Shown: piece by piece, positions 26,544-34,148 of the stretch
Position numbering within the stretch: the first letter of the stretch is position 1
Layout: the number at the start of each line of letters is the position of its first letter
Assembly (NCBI GenBank): GCA_902495325.1
Contig: CABUWK010000005.1
Span: 12,602-76,601, forward strand
Reading direction: 5' to 3'
Source of the DNA: an uncultured Acidiphilium sp.
GTDB taxonomy: Bacteria > Bacillota > Clostridia > Christensenellales > Borkfalkiaceae
DNA: 64,000 nt
Notes under the pieces: model-generated
The model's input: only the letters and a program-made list of their open reading frames with translations
Told to the model about the DNA's origin: nothing
Databases searched by the model: none
Made by a program: the position numbers and the translations under genes

Positions 26544-27239
26544 TCAAAGCGGTTTTTTTCTCTCTTTCCCGTTCCCGCGAGGATACAAGGCGGGCGTTTT
26601 TCCCGTTTTTAAAATTTCGATGATCCTTCTTTCCGATCCGTCGGAAAGGTTGGCGGATTTTATTCTCTCGAACTCTCCGCCTAAAATTTTTACGGCGTTT
26701 TTTCCCTCTTCGATCTCCGCGTCCGCATTTCCTTTATACGCGATAAAACTTCCGCCCGTTTTTACGAAAGGCATGCAATATTCGGACAGTATATTGAGGG
26801 ATGCGACCGCGCGGGCAGTCGCATGATCGAACTTCTCCCGGTACGCCGGATCTTTTCCGATCTCTTCCGCCCTTCCTTTTAACACCGTCATGTTTTTCAG
26901 CCCGAGCTCGGAAATCACCTTTTCCAGATAGCGGCATTTCTTTCCGGTCGCTTCGATCAGGGTAAAAGAAAGGTCGTCCCGGACGATCTTCAGAGGAACG
27001 GACGGAAACCCTCCGCCAGACCCGATTTCCGCCACTGTGGAATTCTTTGTGAACATTTCCACACCGAGCAGACTGTCGATAAAATGTTTCTCGTTTATCC
27101 CCTCGTCGTCGCATATCGCGGTCAGATTGAACTCCCGATTGCATTTTTTCAGGATTTCTCTGAAATTTTCGAATTTTTTTATCTCTTCTTCCGTCAGTTT
27201 CAAGCCGCAGATCAGGGCTTTTTCCTTTAAGCTTTCCAT
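26544..27239 (-). CDS. rsmG: 16S rRNA (guanine-N7) methyltransferase RsmG (GidB)
   Basis: 231 residues. FNLTAICDDEGINEKHFIDSL near residue 37 and VAEIGSGGGFPSVPLKI near 70 (SAM-binding glycine-rich loop) are RsmG signatures; HATARAVASL and FIAYKG follow in order. It methylates G527 of 16S rRNA. It runs away from the origin on the minus strand and is divergent from dnaN, whereas mnmG, its usual partner, is 8 kb to the left on the other strand. The start lies only 50 bases from the first DnaA-like box at 27288. Confidence 0.93.
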   Translation of the reverse strand: MESLKEKALICGLKLTEEEIKKFENFREILKKCNREFNLTAICDDEGINEKHFIDSLLGVEMFTKNSTVAEIGSGGGFPSVPLKIVRDDLSFTLIEATGKKCRYLEKVISELGLKNMTVLKGRAEEIGKDPAYREKFDHATARAVASLNILSEYCMPFVKTGGSFIAYKGNADAEIEEGKNAVKILGGEFERIKSANLSDGSERRIIEILKTGKTPALYPRGNGKERKKPL

Positions 27240-27287
27240 GTGATTTTCCGTGTGGTTTTTCTTTTATTTTACCATAAATTTCTGTAT

Positions 27288-27660
27288 TTATCAACAAGGT
27301 TTTCCGATAATTGTGGAATATTTGAGGAAATTTCTGTTCACAACTTTTTCTTTCGCCCGATTTTACCGTTTTCTTCGTTTTTTTGTTGCTTTTTTTTTCC
27401 GTTTTCTATATAATATTAATCAAAGGACTTCTCGTCCGGCGGATTTTATTCCCATCAGAAGCGACCTTCGTTTTTCCCTTTTTGTGGACAAGTCGTTTTT
27501 CTCCACTTTTCCCCCTCATTCCGTCCACAGGAAAAAACGGGTTATCCACCGGTTATAAACATTCAAAATTTCTCTTTTTATCTGATATTTTTAGAATTTA
27601 AAACGAGTTATCCACATTTGAACGGCAGCCTATTACTACTATTATTAAAAATTTATCAAT
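27288..27660. other. oriC second part: DnaA boxes and DnaA-trio unwinding region upstream of dnaN
   Basis: DnaA boxes: perfect TTATCCACA at 27608-27616; one-mismatch boxes at 27288 (TTATCAACA), 27483 (TGTGGACAA) and 27542 (TTATCCACC). The perfect box is followed by a GC-containing spacer and then CTATTACTACTATTATTA (27630-27647), which matches the DnaA-trio repeat next to the duplex-unwinding site in Bacillus subtilis (box, GC patch, trios, AT-rich). The tract is very AT-rich up to dnaN. The gene-strand switch (rsmG minus, dnaN plus) is centred here. I take this as the unwinding site and the cluster at 22.1-22.35 kb as the second part of a bipartite origin. Confidence 0.85.
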
Positions 27661-27676
27661 AAAAGGTATTTAAGTC

Positions 27677-28780
27677 ATGAAAATCATCGTAAACGGCACG
27701 GATCTGTCTTCCGCGGTCATGAAGGTATCCAAGGCGATCAGCTCGAAAACGACGAACCCCGTCCTCGAAGGGATCAAACTTTCCGTCCGCGGAGACGAGC
27801 TGACCCTTTCCGCAACGGATACGGAAATCGCAATCGAAAAAACGATCCGTTCGGACACTTTTCTCGAAGGAGATACCGTCGTTCCGGGCAAACTTTTCGC
27901 CGAACTCGTGAAAAAACTGGAAACGGAAGACCAGGTGGAGCTCAATATGGCGGAAGAAGGAAGGCTGAAAATCGTGTACGGGTCTTCCGAAGTATATCTT
28001 TCCGTGCTCGGCGCGGAAGAATTTCCCGTGATCTCCAAAAACATCAACGAAAAATCTTTTACTTTATTGCAGAAAGATTTTAAAGACGCCGTCATGAAAA
28101 CGTCTTTCTGTTGTTCGACGGACGAAAGCCGCCCCATTCTGAAAGGGTGTCTGATGGAACTGAAAGATAACGTTCTGACCTGCGTCGCGCTGGACGGTTT
28201 CCGCCTTGCGGTCGCGAAAAAACAGGCGAAAGATTCCACCGGAAATTTCAAAGTGATCGTTCCCGCGCGTTCGCTTACCGAGATCACGAGACTTCTCGAA
28301 AAAGACGATGAGGATATCACCGTCCGTTCGGAAGGAAATTCTCTGAAAGTGGAAGTGGACGGGACCATTTTCATCACCCGTCTTCTGGAAGGGGAATTCA
28401 TCAATTATCTTCAGATCGTTCCGAAGGAATTCATCACGACGGTAAGGGTCGGAAGATTGGCTCTTTTAAACAGTCTCGACAGAGCGACGGTCGTCGCGAG
28501 GGAATCCAAAAATCTCGTGAAGCTCGACTTTAAAGAGGGGTTCGTCAATATTTCCGCCAATTCCGAATCCGGCAACGTGAACGAAACGGTCAACGCGAAC
28601 ATGGAAGGGAAAGATATCGTGATCGCATTCAACTCGAAATATCTGTGCGACGCTCTCCGCGCCGCGGGCGACGAATTCGTGAATGTTTATCTGAACAACC
28701 CCATCTCGCCCTGCGTGATCAAGCCTTATTCGGGAGAAGAATATCTCTATCTCATTCTTCCCATCCGTCTGAACGTCTGA
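27677..28780 (+). CDS. dnaN: DNA polymerase III sliding clamp, beta subunit
   Basis: 367 residues, standard length, three repeated clamp domains. The start MKIIVNGTDLSSAVMKVSKAI, the KTTNPVLEGIKL segment and the C-terminus SPCVIKPYSGEEYLYLILPIR are characteristic. It encircles DNA and holds the polymerase. It directly follows the DnaA-trio tract at 27630-27647, and is separated from dnaA by 10.6 kb. AAAGGTATTTAAGTC precedes the ATG. Confidence 0.97.
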   Translation: MKIIVNGTDLSSAVMKVSKAISSKTTNPVLEGIKLSVRGDELTLSATDTEIAIEKTIRSDTFLEGDTVVPGKLFAELVKKLETEDQVELNMAEEGRLKIVYGSSEVYLSVLGAEEFPVISKNINEKSFTLLQKDFKDAVMKTSFCCSTDESRPILKGCLMELKDNVLTCVALDGFRLAVAKKQAKDSTGNFKVIVPARSLTEITRLLEKDDEDITVRSEGNSLKVEVDGTIFITRLLEGEFINYLQIVPKEFITTVRVGRLALLNSLDRATVVARESKNLVKLDFKEGFVNISANSESGNVNETVNANMEGKDIVIAFNSKYLCDALRAAGDEFVNVYLNNPISPCVIKPYSGEEYLYLILPIRLNV

Positions 28781-28897
28781 CCGGTAAAAAGCGGGTATCG
28801 TTTCCGTAAATTTTCTTTGTACGGGAAAGAAAGGGATCCGGAAAATCCGGGCAAAGTCTTTCCGCAAGAAAAAAAACGGGAAACTTGTTTATAAAAG
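28781..28897. other. short intergenic stretch after dnaN
   Basis: Contains a small GGATCCGGAAAATCCGG hairpin; no yaaA or recF gene follows dnaN as in many relatives. Confidence 0.5.
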
Positions 28898-28926
28898 TTG
28901 ACAAAAAAGAGAAAAAAAAGTATAAT
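28898..28926 (+). promoter_or_regulatory. consensus promoter of rpmH-rnpA-yidD-yidC-jag
   Basis: TTGACA (28898-28903), 17-base spacer, TATAAT (28921-28926): a perfect match to the sigma-A consensus, as expected for a growth-linked operon. Confidence 0.92.
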
Positions 28927-29064
28927 ACTAAAGCATCGTTATAAAACGGAGAAAATTGCGGGGCGCAAAAGCGGATCGCAATCGTTTTCATTGACGAAAA
29001 AAGAAAGCTGACGGGCAAAGCTGAAAGAGAAAGTCCGGAAAAATAAACAACAGGGAGCTATATT

Positions 29065-29199
29065 ATGAAAAGAACGTATCAGCCGAAAAAGAAAACGAGA
29101 AACAAGGTTCACGGATTCAGAAAGAGAATGTCTACCACTTCCGGGAGAAAGGTTCTCAAGAGAAGAAGAAACAAGGGTCGTAAACGTTTGACCTACTGA
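29065..29199 (+). CDS. rpmH: 50S ribosomal protein L34
   Basis: 44 residues read directly from ATG 29065: starts MKRTYQPKKKTRNKVHGFRK and ends RRRNKGRKRLTY, the invariant pattern of bacterial L34. GGGAG Shine-Dalgarno nine bases upstream. First gene of the operon behind the consensus promoter at 28898; rnpA starts 13 bases after its stop, the near-universal arrangement. Confidence 0.98.
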   Translation: MKRTYQPKKKTRNKVHGFRKRMSTTSGRKVLKRRRNKGRKRLTY

Positions 29200-29212
29200 G
29201 CAGAAAACTAAA

Positions 29213-29572
29213 TTGCGGTACTCGTTAAAAAGAAAAAGCGATTTCGACCGTCTTTTCAAAAAAGGGAAAAAGGGATTTTCGGGATCTTTGATGATTCTGT
29301 ATTCTCCAGCAAAAGAAACGAGGATCGGGATATCGGTCGGCAAAAAACACGGAAACAGCGTCGTGAGAAACCGCGTGAAACGGTTGATCCGCGCGGCGAT
29401 GAGGGAAGAAACCCTTAAAATCGTCGGGAATTATCATATCGTGATCGTTCCCCGTGCCTGCCGGGACAAAAACGATTACCGTTTTTCGGTATACCGGAAA
29501 GATATCCGTTCCGTATTTGCAAGGGAGAAATTGACCGTCGGTGGTAAAAAAAATACTGATCAGTGTTCTTAA
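29213..29572 (+). CDS. rnpA: ribonuclease P protein component
   Basis: 119 residues from a TTG start, chosen because the sequence begins MRYSLKRKSDFDRLFKKGKK as in other RnpA proteins. RNRVKRLIRAAMRE near residue 52 is the RNR motif that contacts the RNA subunit, and HIVIVPRAC follows. It assists the catalytic RNA in 5' tRNA processing. The TTG start and weak site imply lower translation than rpmH. Its end overlaps the start of yidD by 32 bases. Confidence 0.95.
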   Translation: MRYSLKRKSDFDRLFKKGKKGFSGSLMILYSPAKETRIGISVGKKHGNSVVRNRVKRLIRAAMREETLKIVGNYHIVIVPRACRDKNDYRFSVYRKDIRSVFAREKLTVGGKKNTDQCS

Positions 29573-29783
29573 ATTTTACAAGAAATATCTCTCGCCCGGG
29601 ATCAGGAGCGGGTGTATTTTCAGACCGACCTGCAGCGTTTACGCGATAGAAGCACTCGAGAAACATAATTTATTCTGCGCTTTTTTATTGATCGTATGGC
29701 GCATTTTAAGATGCAATTCCCTGAATAAGGGTGGTTTCGATCCCGTTCCCGATCCGATCGGCAAAAAGAAATGGCTTTTATGA
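29541..29783 (+). CDS. yidD: membrane protein insertion efficiency factor YidD
   Basis: 80 residues from a GTG at 29541 with AGGGAGA upstream inside rnpA. FYKKYLSPGI and CIFRPTCSVYAIEALEKH are the family signatures, and the NKGGFDPVPDP end is conserved. It is a small peripheral membrane protein that helps YidC-dependent insertion. The 32-base overlap with rnpA indicates coupling. Confidence 0.95.
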   Translation: MVKKILISVLKFYKKYLSPGIRSGCIFRPTCSVYAIEALEKHNLFCAFLLIVWRILRCNSLNKGGFDPVPDPIGKKKWLL

Positions 29784-29875
29784 ATTTCACGTCGGAGAAA
29801 GAAGATCTTCTTTGAAAAACGGGTAATCTTTTACGGCAGACCGCAAAAAATTCAAAGGAACCGCGGAAAGGCGGC

Positions 29876-29920
29876 GAAACCGAAGGATTCGGAGCGGCAG
29901 AGCTTCGGGTTCTTTTTTTT
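29876..29920 (+). terminator. intrinsic terminator or attenuator before yidC
   Basis: GAAACCGAAG (29876-29885) pairs with CTTCGGGTTC (29903-29912, one mismatch) followed by eight T residues. It lies between yidD and yidC, so yidC expression may depend on read-through or a separate start. Confidence 0.7.
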
Positions 29921-29953
29921 GCCGGTAAAAATTTCAATCACAGGAGTAAAAAT

Positions 29954-31606
29954 TTGTTTAACGTTCTTGCCTCGATAACGGGAATCACTTCCTTCGGAGA
30001 CGGGTTCGGCGCGGTCAGCCTGAGCTACGAATGGATCTGTAAAATTATCAGCTGGCTTGTTTCGTTTGCGGGGGACGTGGGGTTCGGTATCATACTGTTC
30101 ACCCTCGCCCTGAAACTGATCACGTTGCCTCTGGACATCGTTTCGAGGGCTTCGATGAAGAAAAACGCTCTCAAAATGGAAATGATGAGAGACGACCTCG
30201 AAAAATTACAGAAACAATACGCAAACAACCAGCAACTCTATCAGCAGAAAATGATGGCTTTGTACAAGAAGAACGGCTATTCCGCTTTTTCTTCCTGTCT
30301 GCCGACCATCGTTACTCTGATATTTTTCTTTGTCGTCATCGCGGCGTTCAACTCTTATTCGAAGTTTACCGATAAGGAAGTTTTCAATAAGATGGGCGCG
30401 GCGTATACGCAGTCGATCGAAGAATCGGAGAAAGCGGGGCTTCTCATAAAAGGGGAAGGAAACGAATATTTTCCGGAGATCAACAACGCCCTGAAACAAA
30501 AGGGATACGAAGCGTTGTTCCCCGATTATTCTTCCGCTGAAAACACCGATCTTTCCGTGTATAAATCGTTCACAAAAAGCGACGAATTTTTAGAAACTTA
30601 TCAGACGGTCGCTTCGTATTTCGGCGAAAACGGGTACGATGCGGACAATGCGGATCTGAACGGACTTATCAACGTGGATGTGGATAAATTCCTGATCGGC
30701 AAACTGAGCGCGGCGGAAAAAACTTCCATGGAAACGGCGGGTATTGTGAAAAACGACACGATCGTGAGCCTGGAAGATTTCTATAACGCCGCGAACGACG
30801 ATCTGAAAGCGTATATCGTCGAGGAGACGACGGAAGAAGGAGATATTAAAACCTATCGCGTGAATTACGGAAAGGTTTTAAGCGAAGATTCTTCTCTGAA
30901 CGAAAAATTTCAGGCAGAAGCAGGCGCTTTCGTTGCTCAGCAAGCCGTTTCCGCCGTCGTGGAAGATTATATGAACGAGACGGTGAAATATTCCGCCCGT
31001 CTTGCCGCGAAAGATTCTTATTACGAAAACCGTTCGAGCTCGGTTCTTTTCCCGTGGGTAAAAAACCTTTGGGTGACCGATAACCCGTTTTCGAGAGCTC
31101 TGCCCACCTATAAAGATTTCACGAATTCCATGAGAGCGAGCGGTTGCGGCAGTTGTGGCGCGGATAAAAATGCAGACAATGTAGGAACTCTTACGGAAGA
31201 CGCTTATAACGAGATCACTTACCTTCTTTCCGCGGAAAAAGAAACGGGCTTCGGCAAAGGTAACGGTTATTTCGTGCTGATCGCTCTGTCCATTCTCACC
31301 ATGCTCGGCTCCACGCTGATCATGAACAAAACGCAGAAAACGCAGATGCAGCTTTCTACGGTGGACGGCGAAAACGGACAAGCCGCGGCAACGCAGAAGA
31401 TGATGACGTGGATGATGCCGATCATGTTCGGCGTGTTTGCCTTCATGTATTCGGCGGCGTTCTCCATTTACATGGTGACGAGTTCGATCCTGTCCACGGG
31501 ATTCACCCTTCTTATCAACTTCTTTGTGGAAAAGTCCTTCAAGAAGAAAATGGAAGCGCTCGCGGCGGAAAAAGCGGCGAAACAGAAATACGGAAAAAGA
31601 CGTTAA
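29954..31606 (+). CDS. yidC: YidC/Oxa1 membrane protein insertase with large extracytoplasmic insertion
   Basis: 550 residues from a TTG at 29954 preceded by CAGGAGT. A typical YidC core is present: first core helix near residue 30, ALKLITLPLDIVSRASMKKNALKMEMM in the cytoplasmic hairpin region, helices at about 117-135, 437-457 and 475-515, and a basic tail. Between about residues 135 and 435 lies an insertion of some 300 residues, mostly acidic and outside the membrane, absent from the short Bacillus SpoIIIJ-type proteins. It includes CGSCG near residue 397. The insertion might recruit substrates or cell-wall factors; that is speculation. Operon position after yidD and before jag confirms identity. 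Confidence 0.93.
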   Translation: MFNVLASITGITSFGDGFGAVSLSYEWICKIISWLVSFAGDVGFGIILFTLALKLITLPLDIVSRASMKKNALKMEMMRDDLEKLQKQYANNQQLYQQKMMALYKKNGYSAFSSCLPTIVTLIFFFVVIAAFNSYSKFTDKEVFNKMGAAYTQSIEESEKAGLLIKGEGNEYFPEINNALKQKGYEALFPDYSSAENTDLSVYKSFTKSDEFLETYQTVASYFGENGYDADNADLNGLINVDVDKFLIGKLSAAEKTSMETAGIVKNDTIVSLEDFYNAANDDLKAYIVEETTEEGDIKTYRVNYGKVLSEDSSLNEKFQAEAGAFVAQQAVSAVVEDYMNETVKYSARLAAKDSYYENRSSSVLFPWVKNLWVTDNPFSRALPTYKDFTNSMRASGCGSCGADKNADNVGTLTEDAYNEITYLLSAEKETGFGKGNGYFVLIALSILTMLGSTLIMNKTQKTQMQLSTVDGENGQAAATQKMMTWMMPIMFGVFAFMYSAAFSIYMVTSSILSTGFTLLINFFVEKSFKKKMEALAAEKAAKQKYGKRR

Positions 31607-31664
31607 TAAAATCCGGACCCGGAAAACGACGAATGCCGGGTCTCGGGGATATAAAGGAGAAATC

Positions 31665-32708
31665 ATGGCAATTTATTACGGTAAAACCGTTCAGGAAGCA
31701 ATCGAGAACGGTCTGAAAGAAGAGGGTATCACCGAGAACGAGGCGGAAATCAAAGTTCTGGAAGAACCCACGAAGGGATTTTTGGGGATCAATGCGAAAA
31801 AGGCTAAGGTAGAGATCGAAAAGAAAAAGTCGGACGGCGAACGCGCGGTCAATTTCCTTGACGGTTTGTTCGACTTGATGAACGTCACGGCGAAGTGCGT
31901 GCTCGAAGAAGAGGACGAAAGGGTCGTCATCAACCTGATTGCCGAGAGGTCTTCTTCCCTCATCGGTTACAGAGGGGAAGTTCTGGACGCTCTTCAATGC
32001 CTTGCCGGCGCCGTTGCCAACACGGGCAGAGAAGAATACAGAAGAGTCGTGGTGGACTGCGAGGAGTACAGAGAGAAGAGAGAGGAAACTTTGATCTCTC
32101 TTGCGAACAAACTCGCCGCAAAAGCCGTCAGAACGGGCAGAAAGGTCACTTTAGAGCCCATGAACCCGTATGAGAGAAGAATTCTTCACTCCGCCCTTGC
32201 AGACAGCCAGGACGTGAAAACGCAGTCCGAAGGAAAGGAACCCAACCGCTACGTCGCGATCATTCCGAACAACATGAAACCCTATACGCCGAGATATAAC
32301 AACAACGGCGGCAGAAACTTCGGCGGAAAGAGAAAATACGGCGAGGACGAAGGGAACAACGGCTACCGCGGTTACAACAACAGAGGCGGCTACAGAAAAT
32401 ACAACAACGACGGAGAGAAAACGTCCGAAGGCGAACAGAACGAAAACGGATACCGCAGAGAGGGCGGATACAACCGCAACAACTACGGTACGACCCGCGT
32501 TTACAACCGCGACGGTTACAAGAAGGATTATAACCGCGAAGGCGGCTATAATCGCAACAACGGATTCAAAAAATACGACAGAGACGCCGCTCCCCGCCAG
32601 CCTCGCCCGAAAACGAGCGGGTTCGGGACCTTCCTCGGGAACAGTCTGAAAGACGCCCCCAAAGCCCCGGAAACGTCCGTAACGGAAGAGACGAAGACGG
32701 AAGAATAA
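31665..32708 (+). CDS. jag: RNA-binding protein Jag/KhpB with long Arg/Gly/Asn/Tyr-rich tail
   Basis: 347 residues from ATG 31665, which has AAAGGAG upstream; the frame is open further back into yidC but without a site. Residues 1-50 are the Jag_N domain (GKTVQEAIENGLKE, KGFLGINAKKAKVE). A KH-like domain spans about 75-150 and an R3H domain about 150-215 (REETLISLANKLAAKAV and PYERRILHSAL). From about 220 to 330 the protein is a disordered tail with repeated GYNRNN, GGYRKYNN and RDGYKKDYNRE segments. KhpB/EloR binds RNA with KhpA and influences cell elongation. The tail resembles RGG-type RNA-binding regions and is unusual for this family. Confidence 0.92.
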   Translation: MAIYYGKTVQEAIENGLKEEGITENEAEIKVLEEPTKGFLGINAKKAKVEIEKKKSDGERAVNFLDGLFDLMNVTAKCVLEEEDERVVINLIAERSSSLIGYRGEVLDALQCLAGAVANTGREEYRRVVVDCEEYREKREETLISLANKLAAKAVRTGRKVTLEPMNPYERRILHSALADSQDVKTQSEGKEPNRYVAIIPNNMKPYTPRYNNNGGRNFGGKRKYGEDEGNNGYRGYNNRGGYRKYNNDGEKTSEGEQNENGYRREGGYNRNNYGTTRVYNRDGYKKDYNREGGYNRNNGFKKYDRDAAPRQPRPKTSGFGTFLGNSLKDAPKAPETSVTEETKTEE

Positions 32709-32780
32709 TTTCTTTCGCAGGTCCGGTTATCCGGAAATTTCCCGGGCGACCGCGACCGGCGGAAATAAAAAAACGAAAGA

Positions 32781-32823
32781 AAAGATCCGATCGCCGGCTA
32801 TAAGCCGCTGATCGGATCTTTTT
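32781..32823 (+). terminator. terminator with GGCTATAAGCC apical hairpin
   Basis: AAAGATCCGATC pairs with GATCGGATCTTT; the apex is CCGGCTATAAGCCG, as in 19285-19330. T run follows. Ends the rpmH-jag operon. Confidence 0.88.
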
Positions 32824-32911
32824 GTTTTGCTTTTCATATGGCGTTGGTAAGGAATATTCTTCCGGATTTACCTCTTGCGTTTCCTTTGCCGATGCACGGA
32901 AAATTCAGGGT

Positions 32912-33172
32912 TCAGCGGTCGAGATTTTCCACAACGAGGCGGTCAAAATCGATCGGTTCGAGGAAATCGCTTTTCACGAATTTCACGCCGTTGTATTTGG
33001 CAAAATTGAACAGATGGTTTTTCACGATGACGGGAGTTGCGAGATCGAGTTCGTAACAACCTTCCGAAATGTACTGATGAAAATGAGAGTAAGTGAATTT
33101 CTCTTCGTTTTCGTATACCGTCTGCCGAATGATCTTATCGTTTCGCATCACTTTAAACCAAAGTTTTACCAT
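32912..33172 (-). CDS. hypothetical protein, second gene of a two-gene operon
   Basis: 86 residues, soluble, with mixed charges; it begins MVKLWFKVMRNDKIIR and has a HFHQYISEGCYELDLATPVIV segment, giving the impression of a small folded domain. I do not recognise a family. It starts five bases after the stop of the gene at 33178-33702, so the two are co-transcribed from the promoter at 33818. Codon use matches the core genes around it. Confidence 0.65.
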   Translation of the reverse strand: MVKLWFKVMRNDKIIRQTVYENEEKFTYSHFHQYISEGCYELDLATPVIVKNHLFNFAKYNGVKFVKSDFLEPIDFDRLVVENLDR

Positions 33173-33177
33173 TTTTA

Positions 33178-33702
33178 TTATTCTCCGTCGTATCTGTCTT
33201 TCATGTTATCTGACTTTTCCGGAAGGAAAAACGTTTCCCCGAAAGGCGGGTCATAATCTCTGTCGAGAGAAGGCGAGATCCCGCGGATCTTTACGGAAAT
33301 ATCTCCGCGGCGAAGGAGCTTGAGCACCTTTTCCGCCGTTTCTCCGTTTCCGCCCGCATAGGCGGAACAAAATGCGAAAATGTCGTTTAAACCGCTTATA
33401 GAGCTGCTTCTTGCTCCGCCGAATAAACTTTTTCCGTTTAAAAAGAATTCGACCGCGCTCATTTCGCCCATCAGGAATTTTTCTGCCGTATCAAGGGCGA
33501 GCGGAAGATCTTCCGGCAGAAAATGCGCCGTGTGGAAGGAAAATTCGAAAACGATTTCTTTTTCGTAAAACGTCAGCACCGCCGTTTTTCCGGGATCGGC
33601 GTTTTCAATCCCCACGAGAGGAATCTCTCCGTAATAAACGAGTTTTGCCCCGTAAGGGGATAATTTTTCCTGTGCGGCGACTGCCGATTCTTTCGTATTC
33701 AT
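33178..33702 (-). CDS. hypothetical protein, first gene of a two-gene operon
   Basis: 174 residues from ATG 33702, chosen because ACGGAGAA precedes it and a good promoter lies upstream; the open frame to 34071 crosses the promoter and is not used. No signal peptide. Sequence features: LVYYGEIPLVGIEN, a central EFSFHTAHFLPEDLPLALDTAEKFL helix and a C-terminus rich in charged residues. Family not recognised. It may act with the 86-residue protein encoded directly downstream. Confidence 0.6.
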   Translation of the reverse strand: MNTKESAVAAQEKLSPYGAKLVYYGEIPLVGIENADPGKTAVLTFYEKEIVFEFSFHTAHFLPEDLPLALDTAEKFLMGEMSAVEFFLNGKSLFGGARSSSISGLNDIFAFCSAYAGGNGETAEKVLKLLRRGDISVKIRGISPSLDRDYDPPFGETFFLPEKSDNMKDRYDGE

Positions 33703-33817
33703 CTTTGTTTTTCTCCGTGCCGGCGTTTCTCTCGGCGTTTTTTTGCCCGGGAAACGGTTTTCTGCTGTATTGTCGCATGCGGTCCGTATTACGGTCCGGT
33801 ATCGAATCCGCTTTCTT

Positions 33818-33846
33818 AGTATAACACTTTTCCCTTTTTCTTTCAA
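33818..33846 (-). promoter_or_regulatory. promoter of the two-gene hypothetical operon
   Basis: Minus strand TTGAAA (33841-33846), 17-base spacer, TATACT (33818-33823). Confidence 0.8.
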
Positions 33847-34064
33847 GCGGAAAAAACTTGTTTTTGTGTTTTTTCGGGAAAATACGGAAAAACAGGAAAA
33901 AAAGAGGGGAAAACCGCCCGGAATAAGCCGGAGACCGACGGACGCTTCTGCCCCGGAAAAGGGGTGAAAAAGGGGAAAAAAAGAAAAGTTTGTCTTCCGC
34001 GCGCACGCGCGGGCGTTTCTTTCATAAAATTTCGGCGAAATACGCAAATTTCCGACGAGAACCA

Positions 34065-34093
34065 TTGACAAAAAGCGCGTGAAATGGTAAAAT
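34065..34093 (+). promoter_or_regulatory. promoter of the BspA-like lipoprotein
   Basis: TTGACA (34065-34070), 17-base spacer, TAAAAT (34088-34093). Confidence 0.85.
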
Positions 34094-34148
34094 TTTATAG
34101 ACTATAAGGATAGCGGGGGTTCCCGCGCGATTTGCAAGGAGCAAGAGG

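Larger units (their letters stand above)
33703..34148. other. divergent promoter region
   Basis: Between the two-gene operon (minus) and the BspA-like lipoprotein (plus). Contains both promoters listed separately and A-rich, purine-biased sequence between them; no gene and no strong hairpin seen. Confidence 0.6.

Noticed and set aside
31141..31200. CGSCG in the YidC insertion as a metal-binding site
   Set aside because: Only one CXXC-like pair, no partner ligands visible; too little to claim.
33703..34071. N-terminal extension of the gene at 33178
   Set aside because: Would cross the strong promoter at 33818-33846; the extension is low-complexity Phe/Arg.
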